A stretch of DNA of 64,000 bases from Diadema setosum (lineage: Eukaryota; Echinodermata; Echinoidea; Diadematoida; Diadematidae). This document shows, piece by piece, positions 22,637-31,213 of this stretch; the stretch's first letter is position 1; each line of letters begins with the position of its first letter. A program made the position numbers and the translations under genes. Where the stretch lies: positions 22,367,674-22,431,673 of the forward strand of contig NC_092700.1 of assembly GCF_964275005.1 (NCBI RefSeq). The letters run 5' to 3'. The notes beneath the pieces were generated by a model. That model saw only the letters and a program-made list of their open reading frames with translations. It made no database searches and was not told where the DNA came from.

Positions 22637-24713
22637 TCACTTACACCTATAACTGATCTTGTGATGTTAACAGTGTAGTTTTGGATGACCTGCAGCAAAC
22701 ATTTCTTTATAACTGGCATGTCGCATCCAAATGTCTGTTGCTTCATGAACAAGCAGTTTTTAAGCACGTACACGGTCATCTTGCTTAGTCGACCTCGCCT
22801 AAGTCGAAGGCCTTTCCAAGTCCTCTTCTCTTTATATTCCATAGATTTTAACCCCTCATACGTGAAATTTTCTCAAAGTCGAAGATATTTCTTCAGTCCA
22901 AATAGATTCGACTTTTGATGTACAGTAGGCAAGGTTGACTGTATTATACCTGTTTAGTGGAATGCACTTGTGCATGCATGAGCTTTGTTTTTTGTTAACT
23001 CTTGCATACTCTCCTTGTTGCCATTGTTTTTCCAATGTGATATTTAAATTTCGTTTCTGATTTTGACACCCTGTTTCTTTTGCAGGAAACAAATGCTAGC
23101 CAAGCAGAGGGAATACAAGAAGAAGAAGCAGCAGAAGAAAGCGGACCGGCTCAAACAACAGGAGCAGCTGCACGAGGACCAGAAGAAGTCATGGCAAAAT
23201 TTCAGCTCCAAGGTGAACTGCCATATTTCTTAATTCTGTGTTGCCAACAACTCTGATGTTTTCATTGTGGGCTTTTATATTTATGTGTCTGGTCCAAAGA
23301 GCACCTTAATTATATACAAATAGTGAATGGTCACAAGTGCAATGGTACAAGATCTTGCATGAGGTGAAAGATAAGAGGTGCTCTATTCAACTCGGCTTCG
23401 CCTCATCATTCACCGAGTGCAAAGTCTTGTTCCATTGCACGAGTAAAGACCATACACTATTTGTTTTGCACAACACCTCAAACGTCAACAGATTTGGTCC
23501 ACACAGATTCTTGAATTTAGCACAGAAATGGCAACCATTTTCCGTGAAAGATGAATTAGTAGCCGCACAGTCGCAGTCATTGTGTACGTACATATACTAT
23601 GTGAAATGAAGTTGTCACAAAAATGAGGGACAAAAGTATGCGCTTGTATTAAAAAAAAAGCGCTCGTAATTGTCGAATGCCCGCGGCAAATGTTTTTTTT
23701 TTATTGTCACATCAGAGCCGTGTGATGGAACAAAAACTTTGAGTCAATCTTGAGTTTAACACGGGAGTCAGTTGAAATGGGTGACGTCAGCCATGCGCTA
23801 TCCATTTTTGCTCAAACAAAATTGCATGGCTGACAGCCAGAGCGTGCGATGGAACTTTCACTAAATGTCACGTGATGGGCAATCGACCAGACTGATAGCT
23901 ACATTCTGAATAGGTGTTGTATAAAACATGATGTCTTTTTTTTTGTGTGTGTGTGTGTGTGTGTGTGCTATTTTTTTGTCTCTCTGTCTGTTTGCCACAG
24001 ATTTTGTCTTTAGCTTGTGAGAGGAGATGTCAGGAGCAAAACTGGCTGCTGTATTTAAACTGTATCATTTTGCGACTGAAGCTGTTCTGGAAAGCATGTT
24101 TAGTTTGCTGCAGCTGCTTGTTTTGAAACAGAATATTATACTCCTCCATAATTGACTCCTCGTATAGTTCATCAAAATGTCCATTTAAAAAAAAAAAAAT
24201 TGCAAAGGCATGCATGCTCAGAATGACTCAACAATCATTTGATATCATGCTTTTTAATACAGTTACTGATAGTTGAAAAAAAAAAAAAAATCTGATCATG
24301 ATTTTGTTTCTGCATTCAAGAGATGCATGTATGTATTCCATGGTAGGAAAGGCAGCTTATCCCATCGGAAAGTATGAGAGTCCACAGTAGAGCAAACAAT
24401 AACTTATTGTAGGACTATTTCATTTACATGCACAAATTTACATTTGTGTAAAAATCTAGGTAATGATTGAATTCTTTGAAAGTGAACCTGCTCCAAAGAT
24501 CTGCCGTAAGTTTGAAGTCAATGTTCAGTATGTGAATGGAATGTTATTGTCCACTATACACAGGCACTGAAAGGGAAGAAGGGCTTCACGAAGAAAAGCA
24601 TATTTGCATCGCCGGACTTCAACGAGGGCAAGGTTGGCGTAGGGACGTGTGGAGTGGGCGGTCAACCCATGACCAAGTTCAAGATGCCCAAGCACAAAGT
24701 CGTGAGGAAATGA
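12730..24713 (+). CDS. SMNDC1: SMNDC1 (SPF30), Tudor-domain splicing factor; seven coding exons
   Basis: Coding exons: 12730-12792, 18617-18682, 20671-20813, 21745-21832, 22143-22228, 23086-23212 and 24564-24713. All have GT-AG borders and phases that close, giving 240 residues (the vertebrate protein is about the same length). The N-terminal helix region (YKAQLQQVEAAL) is followed by an acidic/serine linker. The Tudor domain spans about 74-131 with the aromatic cage residues W86, Y93, F110 and Y113, which in this family bind symmetrically dimethylated arginine on Sm proteins. A lysine-rich helix follows (KKQMLAKQREYKKKK, about 148-180), then the conserved C-terminal KSIFASP and GVGTCG blocks. 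The protein is nuclear and helps tri-snRNP join the spliceosome. Start: first ATG of the exon, matching the family N-terminus MATSSDDYSVNLA-YKAQL. Intron 1 (5.8 kb) hosts a transposon-like element; intron 2 holds a possible cassette exon. Confidence 0.95.
13050..13440. mobile_element. MITE-like GC-rich element in SMNDC1 intron 1
   Basis: A locally CpG-rich block inside an AT-rich intron. It starts at a C-run with CACTAGGAAGGCGACC and is full of short words such as GTGACGA, GCGATCG and TGCCACG, ending near GTCGTTAACGCC. Similar words (GGCGACC, GTGACGACC, CTAGTG) recur in inverted order at 18124-18345, so the two blocks may be related copies or the two ends of one larger element. Confidence 0.45.
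14031..17348. mobile_element. 3.3-kb DNA-transposon-like element with iterated TTTCGGACGTACA motif
   Basis: Perfect 17-bp terminal inverted repeats, GGGCAATTCCATAAATT at 14031-14047 and its complement at 17332-17348. The 4-bp direct repeat TGTT directly flanks both sides (14027-14030 and 17349-17352). The motif (T)TTCGGACGTACA occurs nine times: 14045, 14214, 14401, 14415 and 14437 near the left end, and 16773, 16794, 16818 (inverted) and 16972 near the right. None lies in the 2.3 kb between. No open frame long enough for a transposase remains, so the element is non-autonomous or decayed. It sits wholly inside SMNDC1 intron 1. Subterminal motif arrays of this kind usually bind a transposase. 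The superfamily is unassigned. Confidence 0.75.
15834..15995. repeat. AGACAGGGCT-type dispersed repeat with palindromic core
   Basis: The left edge TTAGACAGGGCT is shared with the repeat at 28381. The body is built of repeated and inverted words: ACTGGTCGGACTGGTC, then TCAGACCAGTA, then ACTGGTCCGACAG, then ATCGGACCAGTAG. It lies inside the 14031-17348 element. Function and family are unknown. Confidence 0.55.
18124..18188. repeat. Near-perfect 24-bp inverted repeat (hairpin)
   Basis: Arms at 18124-18147 and 18165-18188 (CGGCGACCTCGCTACGGA...) match at 23 of 24 positions around a 17-bp loop. It belongs to a CpG-rich block (about 18050-18345) that ends in CGCCGTCTAGTG, the inverse of the CACTAG...GGCG edge at 13068. 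The DNA or its transcript could form a strong stem. Confidence 0.7.
19117..19684. mobile_element. Foldback transposon of 568 bp with TTAA-bounded ends
   Basis: Located in SMNDC1 intron 2. The left end TTAAAGGACAAGTTCACCTT mirrors the right end at 19665-19684, and the mirrored region continues inward through ATAAGGATTGAGAGAATGCA. Both ends carry TTAA, the target used by piggyBac and Kolobok transposons, but the sequence is palindromic there, so the true boundary is ambiguous. No coding capacity. The interior is shared with 7572-8143. I recall this repeat as abundant in echinoderm genomes. Confidence 0.75.
20205..20268 (+). other. SMNDC1: Candidate cassette (poison) exon in SMNDC1 intron 2
   Basis: A strong acceptor (TTTTGTTTTCCTGCAG) precedes an open stretch encoding VQKTRGDKVMPPVRG..., followed by a donor GTATGT at 20269. 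Inclusion adds 64 nt and would put exon 3 into a frame that stops within four codons. An alternative donor GTGAGA at 20241 would instead give an in-frame 36-nt exon adding 12 residues. Vertebrate SMNDC1 is known to carry a conserved poison exon used in self-regulation. Whether this is its counterpart is inference; neither position nor sequence homology has been tested. Confidence 0.35.
22250..22500 (+). repeat. Dispersed repeat, second copy at 62925-63145
   Basis: Both copies share, in order, CAGGACTTCCCAATGATT, a GTGAGTGCTTAC/GTGGGTAAATTC block, TGGARTACAGTA, ATGCAAG, then GAAAAGCACCGGACTC versus GAAAAGAGCACCTGACTC. They are moderately diverged, in the same plus-strand orientation, and lie in introns of SMNDC1 and TUBGCP5. 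No coding capacity is evident. Confidence 0.6.
22755..22935. mobile_element. Degraded transposon fragment with CGCCTAAGTCGA ends
   Basis: AGTCGACCTCGCCTAAGTCG at the left and AGTAGGCAAGGTTGACT at the right form a loose inverted pair. The same end words (CCACCTTGCCTA...TAGGCAAGGTAGAC) bound 44198-44412 in the IPK gene, so the two are probably members of one old family. Confidence 0.45.
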
Positions 24714-25518
24714 TGGCACGAGGAGCGCGTCCAGTGAGACCAAAGCGGAGGAGCGTGGGAGGGGAGAGAGGGACGGAAGAAGGTATTCTTCTGAGAGCCC
24801 CAGCTGGATGCCAGCGGTGGCACCGTCTGTCGTTGTTGGTTGTGTATATTTTTTGACCGATGACGAGGACAGCCTTCTGAGTCGTCTTCTGCTCATCTCT
24901 CCCCATCCCCACCCTTGGGGAGGATGCATCATCCAGGTTTATCCTGGGGAGAGCCTGGCCGGTAGTGACATCATGGGCTAAAAACGTTTACTCTCAACGC
25001 TTTCAGCTGGCTCAGACAGCTGTACTGAATAGCTCTGCAGAAGCATGCCGAAGTGTATGTTTCCACAGAAATCTCTTTAAAGTAGACATTCAAAGAGATC
25101 ATTAAATTCTGCAATTTAGGCATCAGTAGAAAGCTCAGAAGACATAGAAGGCAATGGAATTTTGTTACCTCGCTTTCGCGTTGCTAGAAAGAAGTAAACG
25201 CTCACGAAAAACTGCGGTTTTCTGGAGCCTGATAAGGGCCAATTCGTCAGGAAAGATGCCCGTTTCGCCTGACGTCACGCACTGGATTTGCGGACTCTGC
25301 CCGGTGAATGTGTGTACAATGTTAACGGAGGTACAACCTGATTCTTTTGCATTTTATTTCCTTATGTAAAAGTCGAATTGAACGAAATATAACTTTTCAT
25401 GGTTTAATAGTAATGAAGAAACATTTCTCTCTCGATTTTTTTGTAATTCTTACAGATATTTTCGTCAATATTCAGGAATTCAAGCTACTTAGGTAATCTT
25501 ATTTTTCTTACGTTTGTA

Positions 25519-25692
25519 ATGTTAGCACGTTCAAGTTTCGCTGGTCATATGAAGCGTTTCATTGGAAATCATGAGGATGTCCGTGACAGGATTGATAATC
25601 TAAGACATGGTGATGTTGACAATAACAAGCAGACTTACGAAAAATTGCGAAATATCAAAATAGGAGAGATTTTAAAACGAGGATCGAGATAA
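25519..25692 (+). pseudogene. Short open frame of 57 codons, possible coding relic inside the 25-31-kb element
   Basis: The frame starts at ATG 25519 and reads MLARSSFAGHMKRFIGNHED..., ending ...IGEILKRGSR before TAA. Its composition (charged, helical, few low-complexity runs) looks protein-like and unlike the flanks. The FAGHMKRF piece is reminiscent of the end of a C2H2-type zinc finger. It could be a remnant of the transposase or a captured exon end. I do not recognise the family. Confidence 0.25.
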
Positions 25693-26215
25693 CAACTTGT
25701 GCTGCCCATTCTCGTAGCTCGCGATTGCTCGCATGCAGTATGTACTTGTATTAATCCGCGGTGAAGTGGCTCTACTGCTCCGATCCGCATTGGTAGCCGC
25801 TCGCCGCACCACCATCCTCACTGCCTGCGTGCCTGGCCTGTTACGTGATTAGCCAAGTCATGGAAGTACTTTCATTGGCGTAGGAACATAGACGTGAACT
25901 ACTCGTAATTGCCATGCATGCTTTGCATAACCACGTGTGTTTGTTTACGTTCGCGCCCGATACTGTAATACTGTACGACTATACGAGATTCTAACCAGGG
26001 AGGTGGGAAGAGAAGGAGTGGAATCTTCGACATCGACAAGGTTCGGTGTTTTCGCGAGTAATTACATCACTGCTTCACCAGTGTGCACACGCTCGTAAAA
26101 CTTCCGTAAATGACATCTGCTATGATGGCTATCACGCCATTGCGCCTGACTAGTGCTGTTGCTGACCTCAAACCGGTCAGACCAAGGAGGTACAATACTA
26201 GGCTAGCAAGGTCTA

Positions 26216-26340
26216 ATAGCAGGGCGGACATAAGCACTTCCCGATTGCTCGGGCAAGTGAAAATCAAAGTCGTACAAGTGTTCTGAACAAGGATAAAAAT
26301 GCTTGCCCGAATCGGGCAGGCAAATAATTTTGAAGCCACC
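26216..26340. repeat. Palindromic dispersed repeat of the CAGGGC type
   Basis: Begins GCAGGGCGGACATAAGCACT. It contains CCCGATTGCTCGGGCAAGTG and later TTGCCCGAATCGGGCAGG, that is, self-complementary GCCCGA/TCGGGC words placed twice. The layout parallels 15834-15995 and 28381-28510: a similar left edge with a different palindromic word in the core. Confidence 0.5.
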
Positions 26341-27199
26341 TTCTTTCTCCACATTTTCCCTTCAACAAACCCATGAAATCATGCACACGCAAGCCCAAAA
26401 CTAACAACTGTTTAGCGATGTCACGATTTCAACAACTGTCGAACACTGACTTACTTGAAGAAGCCCGGGTATTGCATTACGATGCCACATCAACGCTCAT
26501 CGATATCGAACAAAGTTTTTATTCCAATACGATGTATTAGCCTATTTTGGCAGTAGAAAATAGCGATAGCAGAAAAAACTGCCATTTTCTGCTCGCCGTT
26601 AGCTGCCTACAGGTGAGTCGGGTAGTCACTGGTAGTGCGTGCTCCATGTGGATACCGAGCACAGTGCGCAATTCAAGATAAAAATAACACAAATCATGAA
26701 CGCGCGGTCAAAAGTAAACACCAAGTTTACCAAGAAACAATTCCACGACGGCAAGGTGCCCGACTTGGGGATGGGGGGGGGGGGGGGGGGGGGGCGGGGG
26801 TAGAGGAGAGAGATCATTTGACAAAAACAGAAACCGCGCGTACTGGCGCATTCTTGGCGGTCATGAACAGTCTGGGGCCTGGAGGAATGAACAGGGAAAA
26901 TGTTTGACAAGTCGAAGACCTAGCCAGGATTACAAACGTAATGATTCTTTATTTCTCTCATTTAATTTGCCTAAAATAGGGCTATCTCTCTCTCCCTCTC
27001 TCTCTTTCTCTCTATTTCCTTTTCTATTTCTTGTAAGAATTGTTTGTACTTACCGATAAAGAAAAATGAAATAAATAAAAAGTGTTAAACTTGAAATGCC
27101 TTATTTTCATGCTTTAAAATATTTCTCCATTTTGTATACATTATTTCTATTCTGAGTTATGAAAAAAAGAGAAAACATGTTGCTGATTGTTACTCTAAA

Positions 27200-28260
27200 A
27201 GTTGTTTATTCCGAAGGTTCGCTAATCTAAAACTTAAGAAATAAGAAACTTAATCTGGGAACAAATTCAATTCGTTTTCAGATTAACAAGCCTTTTCCCA
27301 ATTTTCACATTACCCAAACTTCAGAATAATGCTACAAATGTTTGGATTAACAAACCCTCTTATATTTTCGGAAGAAAAACATTGGCACAGGGATTTTGCG
27401 TGTTTCAGATTTGGAATAACGAATTATAGAATACGTACAAATGTATCTCATGTCTTCTTCTTTTTTCATTATTTTAGGAATAATGAATACCGGACAAACA
27501 AAAAATTAAAGATGTCAAACTACGACATAAACTTTAATATGAGAGAGAGAGAGAGAGGGGGGGGGGGGGGAGGTTACTGGTCGTTACTTTAAAAGATCGT
27601 CACCCCCGAGGGTTAATTATCCAAAAACTGAAAAAGGGTTCTTAAATCGAAAAGAGAAAAAGATGAAAATTAAGTTTCGTTATTTCGAAGTCCTGTTCAC
27701 TCAAAAACATTCCATATTCTGAATGTTCGTTTATCCGAAAACGAAATAAGTAATTTCTTGCCGCGTAATTCAATTACAGATAAACGAACTTTTCGAACCA
27801 CAAATCAAATTAAACAAACCATAATTAAATTTGTCCGATTAACAAACATCCGCACATGCAATATGCGTGTTTCGAAATAACTACCATCGGCATAGTGAAT
27901 CTTATTCTTTTTCGGAATAACGAGCACCACGCATAAGAGACGCGATGCTAAACTAAAATTCAAACCTATTTTTTCTCCTTTTTTTACCACCCGTCTATAC
28001 ACGTTTTCTGAACATTTCCTTATGCCCGACTAAAAAAAATAATGTTTGCACGTTACTGTGAAAGTTCGTTTATCCGAAAATGAAACAAGCTAGCTCGAGA
28101 GTCGATACTCTGAAGGTTTGCTAATTCGACAATGAAAAAAGAAAAAAAAAATGTTAATCTGAACGTAAGATTAGCTTTGATTTTCTGATGGTTCGTTAAT
28201 AATAATAATGATAATAATAAAGAGGTTTTGTAACTATTCTTTAGATTCATGTCCGGATAA
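27200..28260. repeat. Degenerate short-motif array
   Basis: About 1 kb in which diverged forms of a few words recur on both strands: GTTCGTTTATCCGAAAA (27725 and 28064), TTTGGAATAACGAA / TTCGGAATAACGAG (about 27411 and 27910), and CCGAAGGTTCGCTAAT / CTGAAGGTTTGCTAAT (about 27211 and 28111). No regular period is preserved. It could be an old tandem array broken up by mutation. It lies inside the 25081-30656 block. Confidence 0.5.
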
Positions 28261-28380
28261 ACGCATCTATGGAATCACAAACATTCTTGCATGTTTTGTT
28301 TTGTTGGTTTTTTCCTTTTTTTTTTGGGGGGGGGGGGACGAATCATATTTCATTGTTACATTTGCGATCATCTACATTCA

Positions 28381-28510
28381 TTAGACAGGGCTCGACACTA
28401 TTAAACTGTGGCCCGGTGGCCCGGGGCCACCAAAAAACGCACGTCGGGCCGACAATATTTCAGAAATGAAGATTTTGGTGGCCCGATCGGGCCACCAAAA
28501 AAGTCGAATG
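28381..28510. repeat. AGACAGGGCT-type repeat with a perfect 20-bp palindrome
   Basis: The left edge TTAGACAGGGCT matches 15834-15995. The core holds GGCCCGGTGGCCCGGGGCCA and then the perfect palindrome GGTGGCCCGATCGGGCCACC at 28477-28496. It directly abuts the 71-bp satellite that follows. Confidence 0.6.
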
Positions 28511-28514
28511 TTTG

Positions 28515-29815
28515 CTTTTACCATGTTTACTGTTGGAAATGAACAGCGGTAACAATCGGCTCCGTAAGATGCTAAAATAATTGGAAATGAATATTGGTAA
28601 GATTCAGCTCCTTACGATGCAAAAATTAATGTCAGATATTTGATTTTGCGTTCGGAAATGAATAAGGATAACATTCGGCTCAGGAAGATGCTAAAAGTAA
28701 ATGTCGAATGATCCCTTGTAACGTTCGGAAATGAATAACAATGATATTCAACTCCGTACGATGATTAGATAAATGTCGGATGTTTGTTTTTACTTTCGAA
28801 AGTAAATAGCAATAACATTCGGCTCCGGAAGATGCTAAAATAATTGTCAGATGATTGCTTTTACGTTCGGAAGTGAATAGCAATAATATTCTGCTCCATA
28901 CCATGCTAAAATAACTGTCGGGTGTTTGCTTTAAGATTTCGAAATGAATAACAGTAATGTTTAGCTGCGTTCGATGGTAAAGTAAATTCTGATGTCTGCC
29001 TTGACGTTAAAAAAAAAAAATGAAAAACAGTATAACATACGGCTCAGTACGATTTAGAGTCTCGACGATCAGTATGTACGATGAATGACGGCGGCGGTTT
29101 AGACAAACAAAAAAAAAAATGTGGAAAAAGAAGTACTTCCTCACGGCTCATTCTTCCACCTCTGTAAGTAGCAATTCGCTTCGTAGTTATTAATGTTTGA
29201 TGTTTGCTTTGACGTTTGGAAATGAATAACAATAGTATTCAACTCCGTACGATGATAAAATAAATGCCGGATGATTGCTTTTACATTCGAAAGTAAATAG
29301 CAATAATATCAGCTCCGGAAGATGCTAAAATAAATGTCGAATGATCCCTTTGACGTTCGAAAATGAATAACAATAATATTCAACTCCATACGATGATTAA
29401 ATAAATGTCGGATGTTTGCTTTAACTTTCGAAAGTAAATAGGAATAACATTCGGCTCCAGAAGATGCCAAAATAAATGTCAGATGAGTGCTTTTACGTTT
29501 GGAAGTGAATAGCAGCAACATTCTGCTCCATATGATGCTAAAATAAATGTCGGATATTTGCTATAACATTTCGAAATGAATAACAATAACATTCAGCTGC
29601 GTTTGATGGTAAAGTAAATTCTGATGTCTGCCTTGACGTTAAAAAAAAAATGAAAAACAGTATAACATACGGCTCAGTACGATTTAGAGTCTCGACGATC
29701 AGTATGTACGATGAATGACGGCGGCGGTTTAGACAAACAAAAAAAAAATGTGGAAAAAGAAGTACTTCCTCACGGCTCATTCTTCCACCTCTGTAAGTAG
29801 CAATTCGCTTCGTAG
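28515..29815 (+). repeat. 71-bp satellite in 630-bp higher-order units
   Basis: Monomers are keyed on the word (A/G/T)RCTCCGGAAGATGCTAAA, at 28558, 28606, 28677, 28749, 28821, 28892 and 28963, then 29240, 29311, 29382, 29453, 29524 and 29595. Spacing is 71-72 bp except one short step of 48. After the last monomer of each set comes the same about 220-bp non-monomer segment (ATTCTGATGTCTGCC ... CTTCCACCTCTGTAAGTAGC). The whole arrangement repeats at 630 bp (the marker GGCTCAGTACGATTTAGAGT is at 29041 and 29671). The second set is close to a copy of the first, including monomer-specific variants, so it arose by duplication of the compound unit. Confidence 0.85.
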
Positions 29816-30656
29816 AACAGTATACGAAATACACAGATTACGTGTGGCGAACATTACTCGTACAGTATTGAGTTTATGTTCATCCATTATTATTACAAAC
29901 AAAAATATGCAGAGAGAGCGAGTGATCAGCTATACAGGGAGTCTTGCATCGAACGTCGAGGGGGCATGGAGCTGGCGCACATGTTCGAAGTACGTACAAT
30001 AGTACATGTTCCCATACACACACGTGTTTACGCACAGCTCTCACTAGACCGAGGAAGAAATCAGAGCACGAACACTAATATATTCACACACACGCAAACA
30101 CACACAACGCAATGCGAACCACACACCAGCACAGTGCATGAACAGCCGATGCAGACCAGCTGAGAGCGAGACGTACCATCCAGCTTGCTGTGACCGGATC
30201 TACTTTTTGAAGGCACGGAACCGAAATGTGGACAAAAACGTCTGAAAGAAATCTCTTTTATGCACCGCTAGCATTCACAAATTTCATACTTTATGAGGAT
30301 TAAATGTAAGGAAAAACTGTGAACTACAAGGAGACATGCAAGAAAACTGCTAATAAACTAAATAATTGGACTTGCTAGGCTCCTAAACACAACACTGAAA
30401 ACAATTCACGGTAGTAGTCTATGGAGCGAACGTGTACTTTCAGAGTACGAATCCAGTGCGTGACGTCATCTGGAAGGGGTATCGGCAGACCGTTCATCGG
30501 GGCATTTCGGGTTCACTTTTTCGTCCGATTTCAATAATTAATAAAAAATAGTTGGGATTGTTCTTTTCTCTCGATATTTTGTGTACACCTAGGACAGATG
30601 TTCAAATTCAATATTTTCTTCTCAAATTTGTGTTTCGTGCTCTTTGAATTTCTACT

Positions 30657-31182
30657 TTAAAGGTAGACACTTAATTCTGGTGTGTGTGTGTCCTGTTAAT
30701 AATGGCAGGGCAGTTTTAATCAGGTGATGCCGAAAAAAAATGTAATCAGGTCCCTGTTGCATAGAATGATGCAATCAAACGTAGAGTAAGTCGGAAAATC
30801 AAACATGAGTTTAATAGGTATCAGCCATTTGAGATTGAGCTTCACAGGCTTACATTTGATTTTCTGATTAATGTTTGAAGTCAATTGCCATGCAGCAGGA
30901 GTGATTAATTGTAGGTGAATTATCAAGTTGTTTTTGTTTTTTTTGTTTTTTTTTCCAGAGTATATATTGCAATCAGCATATTTATTCATATGGAATTGAG
31001 ATGCCTGTTTTTTAAGTAGGTCGGTTGAATATATACCCTACATAAAATGGATACGTCAGTATTGTGTTCCTATCTATGATGGCTGGCAAGGTGACAGTAT
31101 CAGTGATAAAATGCCTTTCTCTCCATCCAAACCCCCCCCCCCCCAAAAAAAAAAAACAAACAAACAAACAAACAAAAAAAAA

Positions 31183-31213
<31 letters not shown>

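Larger units (their letters stand above)
25081..30656. mobile_element. 5.6-kb block with TTAA flanks and long diverged inverted ends
   Basis: Outer ends AGTAGACATTCAAAGAG (25081-25097) and its complement (30640-30656) match at 16 of 17 positions, and TTAA lies just outside each (25077-25080, 30657-30660). A second identical inverted word, TGACGTCACGCACTGGATT, lies 189 bp inside the left end (25270-25288) and 188 bp inside the right end (30450-30468). The equal spacing supports real terminal inverted repeats of about 220 bp, now diverged. The interior holds a short open frame, CpG-rich sequence, a degenerate motif array and a 71-bp satellite. TTAA targeting fits piggyBac or Kolobok, but no transposase is visible. 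It lies about 370 bp downstream of the SMNDC1 stop codon, possibly inside the 3' UTR. Confidence 0.6.

Noticed and set aside
24525-24932. 135-codon minus-strand frame
   Set aside because: Lies opposite the last SMNDC1 exon and its 3' UTR; GC-rich antisense shadow without homology.
28515-29815. CRISPR-like array
   Set aside because: Monomers are contiguous and diverged with no repeat-spacer structure, and this is animal nuclear DNA.
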